A stretch of 54,993 nt of DNA from Halanaerobium salsuginis. GTDB taxonomy: Bacteria > Bacillota > Halanaerobiia > Halanaerobiales > Halanaerobiaceae. A program made the translations under genes and the position numbers. The stretch spans positions 11,098 through 66,090 of the forward strand of contig NZ_FOTI01000014.1 of the NCBI RefSeq assembly GCF_900114545.1, read 5' to 3'. The notes beneath the pieces are model-generated. The model saw only the letters and a list, made by a program, of their open reading frames with translations. It had not been told where the DNA came from and did not search any database. Shown here piece after piece: positions 17,351 through 26,617 of the stretch; position 1 is the stretch's first letter; the number at the start of each line of letters is the position of its first letter.

Positions 17351-18049
17351 TTATCCTCCCAAAAAGAGCTGCGCGACTTCTTCATTCTCAAGTAAGCCTT
17401 TACCGCTATCTTCATATTTTTTCTCGCCAGCTGCCAGAACATAACCTCTATCTGACATAGCTAGAGCTTTTTTAGCATTCTGTTCCACCATTAAAATAGA
17501 AACTCCAGTTTTATTAATTTCTACTACTTTATCTAAAATTAAATCAATAAACATAGGGGCCAGCCCAGCAGTTGGCTCATCTAAAAGCAACAGCTTTGGT
17601 TCCATAACCAGAGCCCTACCAAAAGCTACCATCTGCCGCTGACCACCACTAAGAGTTCCTGCTTTCTTTTTACGCTTCTCAACTAAAGGTGGAAAAAGAC
17701 TATAGATTAAATCAAATCTATCTTTTAAATTTTTATTACTAACATAGGCTCCTAATTCCAGATTTTCTGCTACAGTTAAAGTCGGAAAAACATTGTCAGT
17801 TTGTGGAACAAAGGATAGACCTTGTTCAATCATCTTATCTGTACCTAATTTAGTCAAATCAGTGCCTAGATAATCAATGTTTCCCTTCATAATATCAACT
17901 AAAGAAAAAATTGACTTTAAAAGAGTAGATTTACCAGAACCATTTGGACCAACTATTGAAACAATTTCTCCCTCTTTTACTTCCAGAGAAATACCGTGGA
18001 TTATCTCTATCTCACCATAACCGGCATAAATGTCATTAATTTTTAACAA
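17351..18049 (-). CDS. livF: Branched-chain amino-acid-type ABC transporter ATPase LivF
   Basis: This is one of the two nucleotide-binding subunits. It has Walker A GPNGSGKST, signature LSGGQRQMVAFGRAL and Walker B LLLLDEPTAGLAP, and opens LKINDIYAGYGEIEIIHGISL as LivF does. The start is set to the TTG at 18049 because AAGGAG lies 8 bases before it. A GTG at 18058 would overlap the ribosome site. The end falls 5 bases before livH. Confidence 0.9.
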   Translation of the reverse strand: MLKINDIYAGYGEIEIIHGISLEVKEGEIVSIVGPNGSGKSTLLKSIFSLVDIMKGNIDYLGTDLTKLGTDKMIEQGLSFVPQTDNVFPTLTVAENLELGAYVSNKNLKDRFDLIYSLFPPLVEKRKKKAGTLSGGQRQMVAFGRALVMEPKLLLLDEPTAGLAPMFIDLILDKVVEINKTGVSILMVEQNAKKALAMSDRGYVLAAGEKKYEDSGKGLLENEEVAQLFLGG

Positions 18050-18061
18050 AAAGACCACTCC

Positions 18062-18820
18062 TTAAGCTGTTTTCTCTCCCAGATAAGCTTCTAAAACCCG
18101 GGGGTTACTCTTTACTTCAGCGGGAGTACCATCAACTAAATGCTTGCCATCATTCATTACAATTACTCGATCACAAATATTCATAATTAAATCCATATTA
18201 TGCTCAATTAATAGAATTGTTTTTCCTTTTTCTTTTAATTTAAGTATATTTTTAGCAATTTTATTTAACAGGGTAGGGTTAACTCCAGCTCCTGGCTCAT
18301 CAAGCAAGATTAGTTCTGGATCTGCCATTAACGCTCTCCCTAATTCTAATAATTTTTTTTGTCCCCCTGACAGATTAGCAGCTAGTACATCAGCTACATG
18401 GGTCAGCTCCAGAAATTTTAAGACACGATAAGCACGGCTTTCATTTTCTTTTTCTTCTGCCTTAACTTTACTACTTTTAAACCAGCTATTCCAGATATTC
18501 TCTCCACTCTGTCCTCCTGGAACTAACATCAAATTCTCTAATACTGTCATTTTCTTTAAAGTCTTGGGAATCTGAAAAGTCCTGGCCAGGCCAAGTCTGG
18601 CAATTTTATAAGCAGCAAAACTATTAACTTTCTGGTCAGAAAAATATACTTCTCCCTGATCTGCTTTTAAAGAACCAGCAATTAAATTAAACATTGTAGT
18701 TTTACCGGCTCCATTGGGACCAATCAAACCAGTAATTGTATTCTTTTTAACTTCAAAAGAACACTCATCTACTGCACGAAAACCATTAAACTCCTTTACT
18801 ACTTTATCTACTTTTAACAC
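18062..18820 (-). CDS. livG: Branched-chain amino-acid-type ABC transporter ATPase LivG
   Basis: This is the second ATPase subunit and first gene of the operon. It has Walker A GPNGAGKTT, signature LSGGQKKLLELGRALM and Walker B LILLDEPGAGVNP, with the LivG-type FNGFRAVDECSFEV start. It begins with GTG; an AGGAG site lies 9 bases upstream, and an ATG just before it is out of frame. A consensus promoter lies about 55-85 bases upstream. Confidence 0.9.
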   Translation of the reverse strand: MLKVDKVVKEFNGFRAVDECSFEVKKNTITGLIGPNGAGKTTMFNLIAGSLKADQGEVYFSDQKVNSFAAYKIARLGLARTFQIPKTLKKMTVLENLMLVPGGQSGENIWNSWFKSSKVKAEEKENESRAYRVLKFLELTHVADVLAANLSGGQKKLLELGRALMADPELILLDEPGAGVNPTLLNKIAKNILKLKEKGKTILLIEHNMDLIMNICDRVIVMNDGKHLVDGTPAEVKSNPRVLEAYLGEKTA

Positions 18821-18875
18821 AAAACATCTCTCCTTTCTTCTCTCCTAATTGTTAGTTTCATGTTAACTTGCATTA

Positions 18876-18904
18876 ATTTTAGTCTTTTTTTGGACAGGTG
18901 TCAA
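18876..18904 (-). promoter_or_regulatory. Promoter of the liv operon
   Basis: On the minus strand TTGACA (18899-18904) and TAAAAT (18876-18881) are separated by exactly 17 bases, close to the sigma-70/sigma-A consensus. It drives livG-livF-livH-livM-livK. Confidence 0.75.
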
Positions 18905-18931
18905 GTAGTCCACTTACAATAAGGGTTTTAA

Positions 18932-18946
18932 TACTGCTATACAGTA
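18932..18946. promoter_or_regulatory. Dyad upstream of the liv promoter, possible regulator site
   Basis: TACTG and CAGTA arms enclose 5 bases, 28 bases upstream of the liv -35 box. The position suits an activator. The adjacent AraC-type response regulator could be the binder, but that is only a guess from proximity. Confidence 0.35.
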
Positions 18947-19012
18947 ATACAAATTATATATTTTAAGCTATTATATGTAATTTATTGTAAAATATTAATT
19001 ATAATATATAAA

Positions 19013-20635
19013 TTAACAATAGTAGCGTTTACGATACTGACGTGGTGTCAAACCAGTTTTTTGTTTGAAGACCCGGCTAAAATAATAAGGATTATTGTAA
19101 CCAACTTCATAAGCAACAGTGTAAATTTTACAATCACTCTCAGTCAGCATCTGTTTTGCCGCAGTAATTTTTACTTCATTTAGATATTCAGAAAAACTTA
19201 AACCTACTTTTTCTTTAAATAAAACACTCAAGTAACCATAGCTAACATTTAATTTTTCAGCTAACTGATCAAGTGTTATTTCTTTTTTATAGTTCTGCTT
19301 AATATAATTTTTAGCTTTAGTTACCAGATGGTTATTGTCTTCCTGCTCTATAAGTACCTGCTGTAGTTGTTGATCTAATGAATTAAGCCAGTTAAATAAA
19401 TCAGCAATATTATTTATTCTAAGCAGCTGCTGATAAAAGTTTGCCTGCTTAGTTAAAATTTTATCGGCAAGCCGGCCTGAAAGTTTGGTACGTATAATAA
19501 ATAAAATCTCAAAACAGAGACTATAACACTCACGCGCAGAAATATTTTCTGTTTTTAATTTTTTAGTCAATTGTTTAAAATTATCTTTTAGATCTGAATA
19601 ATTTAGTTTTTCTAGACCAGCTGCAAATCTATCAATAAATATTTTTAAGTCTGCTTTACTGGTTGATCTTGTTTTATATTTAGCTAAGTCTTTATAATAA
19701 ACTGCCTGACCAGCTGGGCACTGAAAACTATACTGTAAGGCCTGTACTGCTTCTTGAAAAGCAGTACTCAGTTCAAAAAATTTATTTTTACTGTTACTAA
19801 CTGCTAGTTCTATTTCTACATCAAAATACTCGCCCATCATTTTAGTTAAACGAACAGTTAGATTTTTAAAATTTGGTATAACTTCTTCTTGCTGATTTAA
19901 AAGTTGATCCGGCTCCAGAGAGAAAAAGCAGATAATTTCTCCCCAATTATAACTAAAAACATGGGCAGGATAAAAATCACTAACTATTTCACGCACAATA
20001 TTAAGCACCGAAGATTCAAATAACTGCTCCCCTTGACTATCATTATTTTGAACTTGGTCAATATTTTTTAATCTAATTACAAGACAATAAAGCCTAGATT
20101 CAACCAAATCAATTTCTAATTTTTTAAATAAACGTTTTATTTCATTTTGATTTACAAGCTGTTTATTAATTATTTTTTTAAAAGTACTGGTTCTTAGTTC
20201 GAGTAAGGACGGGAAATGCAGCCTGGAATGATCAATTTCTCGTTCGCTCTTTTGCTGCTTTTTTATTGCTTTTCGAGCTGTGTTTAAACAATTTAATAGC
20301 TGTTCAGATTCTAATTCTAGCTTTAATAAATAATCCACTGCTCCTAATTGTAAAGCTTGTTTTACCAACTTAAAATCATCATAACTACTTAAAACTATAA
20401 ATTTTGTCTGCAGCTGCAGTTTATTAACTTCTTCAATTAACTCTAGCCCATCTTTAACCGGCATTTTAATATCAATTATAACTATATCCGGTTTTTGGGC
20501 TTTAATCTTAGTCAGTGCATCTTGACCATTACTTGCTTCTGCTATTATTTGATATCCATGTTTTTCCCAATTGATTAGTGATTTTAAGCCTACCCTTACC
20601 AATACCTCATCATCAATTAAAATAACTTTAAACAC
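19013..20635 (-). CDS. Two-component response regulator, YesN/AraC type
   Basis: This 540-residue protein has an N-terminal receiver domain with the acidic pair in LIDDE, phospho-acceptor D55 (VIIDIKMP) and a conserved lysine in DYLLKL. A middle region of about 300 residues has no clear motif. The C-terminal AraC double helix-turn-helix runs over about the last 100 residues (ITLDQLAEKLNVSYGYLS and VAYEVGYNNPYYFSRVFKQ). Such regulators usually sit next to a YesM-type sensor kinase and control sugar or peptide uptake. No kinase is in the window, so it is an orphan here. The start is GTG with GGAGG 8 bases upstream. It lies between the liv operon (same strand) and a divergent methyltransferase gene; its target is not known. 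Confidence 0.88.
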   Translation of the reverse strand: MFKVILIDDEVLVRVGLKSLINWEKHGYQIIAEASNGQDALTKIKAQKPDIVIIDIKMPVKDGLELIEEVNKLQLQTKFIVLSSYDDFKLVKQALQLGAVDYLLKLELESEQLLNCLNTARKAIKKQQKSEREIDHSRLHFPSLLELRTSTFKKIINKQLVNQNEIKRLFKKLEIDLVESRLYCLVIRLKNIDQVQNNDSQGEQLFESSVLNIVREIVSDFYPAHVFSYNWGEIICFFSLEPDQLLNQQEEVIPNFKNLTVRLTKMMGEYFDVEIELAVSNSKNKFFELSTAFQEAVQALQYSFQCPAGQAVYYKDLAKYKTRSTSKADLKIFIDRFAAGLEKLNYSDLKDNFKQLTKKLKTENISARECYSLCFEILFIIRTKLSGRLADKILTKQANFYQQLLRINNIADLFNWLNSLDQQLQQVLIEQEDNNHLVTKAKNYIKQNYKKEITLDQLAEKLNVSYGYLSVLFKEKVGLSFSEYLNEVKITAAKQMLTESDCKIYTVAYEVGYNNPYYFSRVFKQKTGLTPRQYRKRYYC

Positions 20636-20838
20636 TTGCCGTCCCTCCAGATAATATATTAATTATGAAAACGATGTCCATTAAAATAAAAAATTAGTAA
20701 ATATTTTCATATAATAATCGCTTTAGCAGTCAATTTTAAACTTATCCAGTTAACTAATTAGATTAATAGTTATTATTTATAATATTCTATTATTTTGGCT
20801 GATTACCTTTATTTTGCTAATCTAAGTTATGCTTTAAC

Positions 20839-20866
20839 TTAATGTTTTACCAAATTTTGATATAAT
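20839..20866 (+). promoter_or_regulatory. Promoter of the MetE-like methyltransferase gene
   Basis: A consensus TATAAT at 20861-20866 has a weak TTAATG at -35 with a 16-base spacer. The leader to the TTG start is only about 45 bases. The wider 280-base gap to the divergent response-regulator gene shows no other clear element. Confidence 0.55.
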
Positions 20867-20915
20867 TTAAATCAATAAGCGCTTATTATTTTATTTCTAA
20901 AAGGAGGAGTTTAAA

Positions 20916-22016
20916 TTGTCTAATAGTTTAAAAGCACCATTTAGAGCCGATCAGGTGGGAAGTTTATTAAGACCAGAAAAATTACTTAAAGCCCGGAATG
21001 AATGGAAAGATAAAAAAATATCTAAAACTGAGCTTGAACAAATTGAAACTAAAGAAATAAAAAGAATTGTGGATAAACAAATTGAAATAGGTCTGCAGGC
21101 AGTAACAGACGGGGAATTCAGGCGGGATTGGTGGCATCTTGATTTTCTAGAAGAATTGAATGGACTAACAGGCTATGTTCCTGAACATGGCTATAAATTT
21201 GCCGATCTAGAAACAGAGGCCTATGATGTTAAAAATACAGACCGGATATCGTTTAATCCTGAGCATTCTTTTCTAAAACATTTTAAAAATTTCAAAGAAA
21301 TTGTAGCAGGTAGAGCAGTAGCCAAACAGACAATTCCCAGTCCAAATCAATTATTTCATCCCGGGATAAGAAATCAGACAATTTATCCAGAAATTGAAGA
21401 TTATGCAGCTGATATAGTTAAAACCTATCAGACTGCTGTTCAGGCTTTCTATCAGGCTGGTGTCCGCTACCTCCAGTTTGATGATGTTTATCTTGCCAGC
21501 CTGTCTTCACCAGACATTTCCTATCAGAATAGTAAATATTCCCGGGAATATTTAATTGAACTTGCCGTTCAGATAGTCAATGAAATTTTACAAGACAAGC
21601 CCAGTGATCTAACTGTAACAACTCATCTCTGTCGGGGAAATTATCAGTCAAGCTGGGCTTTTGCAGGCAGTTATGATTTAATTGCTCCTATTTTGTTTGC
21701 GCAAGAAAAAGTAGATGGTTTTTTTCTTGAATATGATGATGAAAGAGCCGGAAGTTTTGAACCTTTAAAATATATACCTACTGCTGGTCCAAAAGTTGTA
21801 CTTGGTTTAATAAGTTCTAAAACAGGTACCCTTGAAAATAAAGAAGAAATAAAAGAAAAAGTTGAAGCAGCTTCTCAATATATAAATTTGAAACAATTAT
21901 GTTTAAGCCCTCAATGCGGCTTTGCGTCTACCCATCATGGCAACAATCTGACTGAAGAAGCACAGTGGCAGAAACTAGCATTAATTACTAAAATTGCGAC
22001 AGAAATTTGGAATTAA
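20916..22016 (+). CDS. MetE C-terminal-domain-like methyltransferase (YxjG/YxjH type)
   Basis: This 366-residue protein is like the catalytic C-terminal half of cobalamin-independent methionine synthase, without the N-terminal half. It opens FRADQVGSLLRPEKLL as YxjG/YxjH proteins do, then has TDGEFRRDWWHLDFLEEL, QFDDVYLAS, THLCRGNYQSSW and a final LCLSPQCGFAST. The His and Cys of the last two segments are the expected zinc ligands that bind the thiol. The likely reaction is methyl transfer to homocysteine or another thiol; the methyl donor is unclear for this family. A TTG start has AAGGAGGAG 8 bases upstream. It stands alone with its own promoter. Confidence 0.85.
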   Translation: MSNSLKAPFRADQVGSLLRPEKLLKARNEWKDKKISKTELEQIETKEIKRIVDKQIEIGLQAVTDGEFRRDWWHLDFLEELNGLTGYVPEHGYKFADLETEAYDVKNTDRISFNPEHSFLKHFKNFKEIVAGRAVAKQTIPSPNQLFHPGIRNQTIYPEIEDYAADIVKTYQTAVQAFYQAGVRYLQFDDVYLASLSSPDISYQNSKYSREYLIELAVQIVNEILQDKPSDLTVTTHLCRGNYQSSWAFAGSYDLIAPILFAQEKVDGFFLEYDDERAGSFEPLKYIPTAGPKVVLGLISSKTGTLENKEEIKEKVEAASQYINLKQLCLSPQCGFASTHHGNNLTEEAQWQKLALITKIATEIWN

Positions 22017-22107
22017 AACTAAAATTTAAATAATTAAGCAGGAATTTTAAGATATCAGTAGAATATATATTTATAAAATATAAATAATTAAATGGAGTGA
22101 TTAATTT

Positions 22108-22698
22108 ATGAAAAAAGTTGTAGTAATTTCTCTTCTCTTAGTTTTAGCATTTTCTTTTAACACTATGGCAAAAGACAGTTATTTTAGCACTAAATTGGGA
22201 GTCAGCTTTAATGGTGACAGTATATGGGAAATGCCTGACAGTGATACTAATATTAGCTTAGATACTGATCCAGGTGCTGTACTAGCAGTAGAATATTTCA
22301 GACCAGTTACTGAACATGTTGACCTGGGAGTTGGGCTAGCGTATCAATTTAAAAAAGATCTTGATTATTCAGCTGATTCTGATGTAAGTGATCTGAAAAT
22401 AACATCTATACCTGCTTATTTAACCTTAAAATATAATTCAGATCAAGTTTATCTAATTAGCCAGCTTGGTTATAGTTCTTTCGATCTCGATTATAATTTA
22501 TCCGGAGATGGTGACATTGATAGTGATGGAGGCCTCTATTACGGTTTAGGAGCCGGTTATAAATTTGCTGAAAATAAATTCTGGGAACTGCTCTACAGTG
22601 TCAGCAATGGTGAAATAAAAGATAATGTAGGTGATCACACAGAAAAAATAGATGTTGAAAATTCACAGCTAACTCTTTCTTTTGGTATGTCTTTTTAA
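22108..22698 (+). CDS. Small outer-membrane beta-barrel protein, copy 1
   Basis: This 196-residue protein has a signal peptide (MKKVVVISLLLVLAFSFNTMAK). It then shows alternating polar and hydrophobic strands rich in Gly and Tyr (YGLGAGYKFAENKFWELLYSV) and a final strand LTLSFGMSF ending in Phe, the usual outer-membrane assembly signal. It resembles small porin-like or OmpW/opacity-type barrels; the function is unknown. Acidic loops with repeated Asp (SGDGDIDSDGG) are notable and could bind cations or reflect adaptation to salt. It is followed 65 bases later by a close paralogue. Confidence 0.75.
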   Translation: MKKVVVISLLLVLAFSFNTMAKDSYFSTKLGVSFNGDSIWEMPDSDTNISLDTDPGAVLAVEYFRPVTEHVDLGVGLAYQFKKDLDYSADSDVSDLKITSIPAYLTLKYNSDQVYLISQLGYSSFDLDYNLSGDGDIDSDGGLYYGLGAGYKFAENKFWELLYSVSNGEIKDNVGDHTEKIDVENSQLTLSFGMSF

Positions 22699-22722
22699 AT
22701 AATTAAATCTAATAAAAAATTA

Positions 22723-22741
22723 GCTGCTAAATTTAGTCAGC
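22723..22741 (+). repeat. Short imperfect inverted repeat between the two barrel genes
   Basis: GCTG, TAAATTTA and CAGC form a short imperfect stem in the 65-base gap between the barrel genes. No T-run follows. It may modulate the ratio of the two products, but this is uncertain. Confidence 0.3.
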
Positions 22742-22763
22742 AATTAAACGGAGTGATTAATTT

Positions 22764-23348
22764 ATGAAAAAAGTTGTAGTAATTTCTCTTCTCTTAGTTT
22801 TAGCATTTTCTTTTAACACTATGGCAAAAGACAGTTATTTTAATACCAAATTGGGAGTCAGTTTTAGCAGCAATCAAAATTGGGAGATTATAGATGATTT
22901 TAACATTAATCTCGACCTTGATCCTGGCGCTGTGTTTGCAGTAGAATATTTAAATCCAGTTACTGAACATGTTGACCTGGGACTTGGGCTAGCTTATCAG
23001 TTTGAAAAAGAATATGACTCATCTATCTATGGAAATGATGATTCTACAGCAAGCTTTATACCTGCCTATTTAACCTTAAAATATAATTCTGGTCAAATCT
23101 ATCTTGTTAGTCAATTTGGATATAGTTCCTTCGACTTAGACTATGATGGTGATGATGATATTGATATTGATACTGATGGTGGTCTTTATTACGGTTTAGG
23201 AGCCGGCTATAAATTTGCTGAAAATAAATTCTGGGAACTGCTTTACAGTGTCAGCAATGGTGAAATAAAAGATAATAGCGGCAGTGATACTGAAAAAATA
23301 GATGTTGAAAATTCACAGCTAACTCTTTCTTTTGGTATGTCTTTTTAA
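22764..23348 (+). CDS. Small outer-membrane beta-barrel protein, copy 2
   Basis: The 194-residue paralogue has the same signal peptide and the same last strands (YGLGAGYKFAENKFWELLYSVSNGEIKDN, split here at the loop, and LTLSFGMSF). The loops differ from copy 1, mainly in the acidic stretches (DYDGDDDIDIDTDGG). Conserved ends with variable loops are typical of surface barrels that diversify after duplication. It is followed by a strong terminator. The role is not known. Confidence 0.75.
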   Translation: MKKVVVISLLLVLAFSFNTMAKDSYFNTKLGVSFSSNQNWEIIDDFNINLDLDPGAVFAVEYLNPVTEHVDLGLGLAYQFEKEYDSSIYGNDDSTASFIPAYLTLKYNSGQIYLVSQFGYSSFDLDYDGDDDIDIDTDGGLYYGLGAGYKFAENKFWELLYSVSNGEIKDNSGSDTEKIDVENSQLTLSFGMSF

Positions 23349-23373
23349 ATAATTAAATCTAATAAAAAATTAA

Positions 23374-23400
23374 AGCCGTGCTTATAAGCACGGCTTTTTT
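23374..23400. terminator. Terminator between the barrel genes and the diguanylate cyclase gene
   Basis: A perfect palindrome (AGCCGTGCTTA and TAAGCACGGCT) is followed by TTTTTT on the plus strand and by an AT-rich tail on the minus strand. The neighbouring genes are convergent, so it may serve both. Confidence 0.88.
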
Positions 23401-24472
23401 AACAGGCTGAAACTTGATTTTTTCCATTATTTTTAGATCTATAAAGAGCCTGATCAGCTCTTTCAATCAAACTTCCAATATCGTCATCAGGCTGTAGTTC
23501 AGTTACTCCAAAACTACAGGTAACATGGTCTACCTGTTTAAAATAGTAGGTATCAAGGTTTTCCCGCAGCCTTTCCGCCAACCTGATCGTTGCTGCCAGA
23601 TTTGAACTAGGAGCAAGAACAAGAAACTCCTCTCCTCCCCAGCGGGCCAGAATATCACTTCTTCTAATTGATCTACTTACCAGATCAGCCACTTCAATTA
23701 AAATCTGGTCTCCTACATTATGACCAAAAGTATCATTAATCACTTTAAAGTCATCAATATCAAACATAATTAAACTTAAAGATTGATTATTTTTATAAGC
23801 TTCTTTAATTTTAATTGACATTAGTTTACCTAATTTTTCTCTATTATAAATACTGGTTAGATTATCTATGCCAGATTTATAAGCAATCCGATTTGATATT
23901 AAAAGTGTAACCAGAATAATAATAGTTCCTACTACAAAAATAATTAGCTGAATTAGTAAAAATAGATTTTTAATCGATTTTTTTTCATAAAGAGAAATTA
24001 ATCTATCTGTTTCATTTAATAATAACTGATTATTAGCTATTATCCAGGCAACAGCAGACTTTTTCTGGTTATAAGTATTTCCATCATTAATCAAAATTTG
24101 AATCTGTCGTTCAAACTCAAACCAGGTCTGTCTGATCTCCTGCAGCTGAAGAGAAATTCTTTCATCTTTTAAAATAGGAATACTAAGTTCTTCACTTCCC
24201 TGACAGAGAATTTGCAAATTACTCTGAAACTCAGCTGTCGTATTAAGCAGTTTTTCTGGTGGATAATTAGTATAGATTTTTAGCAAAACTTCTTTGCTAA
24301 TTTTTTGGGACAGCATCCGCTGTCTACCTGCTATATCAATAACTCTATTCTGAACCTCATTCACTTTAACCATACTATAAATAGTCACTAGATTAATTAA
24401 TAAAATAATTATGCTAATTAGAGCCAACAGCCCTAATAAAGTACTTGTTTCGGTTTGCTTAAAAAGTTTCAT
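23399..24472 (-). CDS. Membrane diguanylate cyclase with PilJ-type sensor domain
   Basis: This 357-residue protein has a membrane segment at about 12-36 and an extracytoplasmic domain with RQRMLSQKISKEVLL, the motif of the PilJ/NarX type sensor family. A second membrane segment (about 168-192) and a C-terminal GGDEF domain follow. The active-site loop reads RWGGEEF, an accepted active variant. The product-inhibition I-site RxxD (RRSD) lies five residues before it, so cyclic-di-GMP synthesis with feedback inhibition is likely. The signal is unknown; related sensor domains detect nitrate or other small ligands. It stands alone between convergent barrel genes and the TonB receptor gene. Confidence 0.88.
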   Translation of the reverse strand: MKLFKQTETSTLLGLLALISIIILLINLVTIYSMVKVNEVQNRVIDIAGRQRMLSQKISKEVLLKIYTNYPPEKLLNTTAEFQSNLQILCQGSEELSIPILKDERISLQLQEIRQTWFEFERQIQILINDGNTYNQKKSAVAWIIANNQLLLNETDRLISLYEKKSIKNLFLLIQLIIFVVGTIIILVTLLISNRIAYKSGIDNLTSIYNREKLGKLMSIKIKEAYKNNQSLSLIMFDIDDFKVINDTFGHNVGDQILIEVADLVSRSIRRSDILARWGGEEFLVLAPSSNLAATIRLAERLRENLDTYYFKQVDHVTCSFGVTELQPDDDIGSLIERADQALYRSKNNGKNQVSAC

Positions 24473-24610
24473 CTGTTCAAACTAACTCCTGAATTTATCA
24501 TTTTCTTATGCAATCTTAATTCTTTTTAATTCTATCATAAAATGAGAAATAATACTAATAAAGAAACTGTAAATTTATTATCTCAGGAGTATATAATTTA
24601 TATTTTTTTA

Positions 24611-26524
24611 TTAAAACTCTCTTTCCAGACCTAAATAAATATTTCGTGCTGGCATAGCATAAGCACCTGGATATACCCAGCCACTATCCCCACTGCTTCT
24701 AACTTCATAAGCTTCATTAGTTAAATTATTTGCTTTTAGATAGAGTCTAGTCTTATTATTAAGATAATAATTAGCTGCAAAGTTAATTGTTAGATAAGAA
24801 GAAGAACTAAACCTTTGCTCACTTCTGCCAGCAGCTCCCCGGAGAGAAATCCCTGCATCCCAGAGATCCTGCTGATAATTTAAATTAAGATGATACGAAT
24901 TAGGCTGATTATTATTTAAATCTTCATGATAATCATTATCAGAACCATCTTTATTTTCAATTTCTAAATAGGAATATCCTACAGCAAGATTCCAGCGATA
25001 AGAAAGCTGTTTTTCCAGACTTAAATCAAGCCCATACTTTCTTTGCTTGTCAATATTAACAGCAAGTGTTCTTCCATCACTACTAGTTCCATAAGCAATT
25101 GCATCTTTTAATTGGCTATTAAACACACTAGTAGTTAATTTCGTTCCCTGAGCAAATTCTGTATTAAAACCAACTACAATTGTAGAACCAGTTTCAGGTT
25201 CTAAATCAGGATTACCAACCATCCAGGGAGTATCAGAGAATAGATCTTCAACTAAAGGAGCTTTAACTACTTCACCCCAGGAAAAATAAAGATTAGTAGT
25301 TGGGCTAAATTTTCTATTGATTGTGATTCGGGAAGTAGTATTATTACCAATTATACTGTGATCATCATAACGAAGTCCACCAGTAACAGTCCAGAGTTGA
25401 TTTAGCTGCCACTGATCTTCAAAAAAGATAGCTCTATTTGTATAAGAATTATCAATTCCCTGGCTTTTATAATCAGTATCTTCCTCCAGCCAATCTATTC
25501 CCATTAATAAACTGTGTGCCTGATTTAACTGCCAATTTTGCTGCCATTCACCACCTAAAATACTGCTGTCAACATAATAACCAGAAGTAGCATCATAACT
25601 TATATCTTTTTCATAACTATTTTTATAAACTCTTAGATGATTATTACTACCGTATTGGTAGGTTAAAGCCAAATTTTGAGCTGTTGAATCCCCAGATCCG
25701 TCAGGATAATAATAAGTGTCATTAAGCGAATAACCAGGTGGAGTCCAGCTAAAGCCGAAATCACGCTGACTATAATCAAATTGAAACTGAAGAGAATTAT
25801 CTGTCTGGAAATCTTTGGTTACTTTTAAAGACCAGAGATCTTGATCATAATAACTTTGATCCATTGTTTTTATGTCACCAGAACTTGCTTCTTTATATTC
25901 AAAATCATCTCTTTCTTCCAATTCTCCACTTAAGTAAAAGCCAAGATCTTCTGTTAATTTATTAGTAATAGTTAAAGAACTTTTCTGAAAACCCCAGCTG
26001 CCTAAATCCTGGGAAATTGTTATTTTTTTCTGTTCTGGATTGCGAGTTATTATGTTAATTACTCCTCCAACTGCATCACTACCATAGAGAGAGGAGCCAG
26101 CTCCCTTTACTATTTCTATTCTTTCAATATTTTCGACAGGAATGCTGCTAAAATCAGCTCCACCTTTACTTCCACTTTTAATTATGTAATTCCAATTCAT
26201 TCTCCTACCATCTACTAATGTTAACACCCGGCGATCTCCATTTAAAATCGGGCTTGTGCCTGTGCTATCTGTTTCCATATTAATACTGCTCTGCCTTAGT
26301 ATTTGCTCTAAACTAACTGCCTGCATTTCTTCAATATCCTTACTGCTAATTACCTTTACATCAGCAGCTGTATCTGCTTTAGCAGCAGCTACTTTATTAG
26401 CTGTAACTAAAATTGTATAAAGACCACTGTCATTATCTTTTTGGGCATTTACTGGTATGGTAATTAAGCTTAATAGAATTATTGTAATTAAGATGGGTCC
26501 AAATTTATGCATTAATTTAAACAA
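24611..26524 (-). CDS. TonB-dependent outer-membrane receptor
   Basis: This 637-residue receptor has a signal peptide (to about NAQ), a plug domain with a TonB-box-like LYTILVTANK near residues 36-45, and the plug motifs VSLEQILRQ, RRVLTLVDGRRM, ERIEIVKGAGSSLYGSDAVGGVINI. The 22-strand barrel follows and ends RNIYLGLEREF with the terminal Phe. It imports a scarce compound, such as a ferric siderophore, heme or cobalamin. The Fur-like box in front of the operon favours iron, but the ligand cannot be read from sequence. A TTG start with AGGAGG 7 bases upstream is chosen. It is the last gene after exbB-exbD-tonB. Confidence 0.92.
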   Translation of the reverse strand: MFKLMHKFGPILITIILLSLITIPVNAQKDNDSGLYTILVTANKVAAAKADTAADVKVISSKDIEEMQAVSLEQILRQSSINMETDSTGTSPILNGDRRVLTLVDGRRMNWNYIIKSGSKGGADFSSIPVENIERIEIVKGAGSSLYGSDAVGGVINIITRNPEQKKITISQDLGSWGFQKSSLTITNKLTEDLGFYLSGELEERDDFEYKEASSGDIKTMDQSYYDQDLWSLKVTKDFQTDNSLQFQFDYSQRDFGFSWTPPGYSLNDTYYYPDGSGDSTAQNLALTYQYGSNNHLRVYKNSYEKDISYDATSGYYVDSSILGGEWQQNWQLNQAHSLLMGIDWLEEDTDYKSQGIDNSYTNRAIFFEDQWQLNQLWTVTGGLRYDDHSIIGNNTTSRITINRKFSPTTNLYFSWGEVVKAPLVEDLFSDTPWMVGNPDLEPETGSTIVVGFNTEFAQGTKLTTSVFNSQLKDAIAYGTSSDGRTLAVNIDKQRKYGLDLSLEKQLSYRWNLAVGYSYLEIENKDGSDNDYHEDLNNNQPNSYHLNLNYQQDLWDAGISLRGAAGRSEQRFSSSSYLTINFAANYYLNNKTRLYLKANNLTNEAYEVRSSGDSGWVYPGAYAMPARNIYLGLEREF

Positions 26525-26617
26525 ATTGTTTCCTCCTTGAATATTTTTATAAGTTTCAATTTTATTTTTAGTTTGATAAATTGATAATTTTTAACTCTTG
26601 GTATAATTAAACCATTC

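Larger units (their letters stand above)
22094..22842 (+). repeat. Direct repeat spanning leader and signal-peptide region of two tandem genes
   Basis: The 93 bases from 22094 to 22186 recur without change at 22750-22842. They cover the ribosome site (GGAGTGATTAATTT), the ATG and the first 26 codons. The last part of both genes, including about 25 bases after the stop, is also almost identical. This marks a recent duplication or gene conversion; the middles have diverged. Confidence 0.9.

Noticed and set aside
20640-20915. SAM (S-box) riboswitch before the MetE-like gene
   Set aside because: The leader between the predicted start point and the TTG codon is only about 45 bases and contains no terminator stem, far too short for an S-box.
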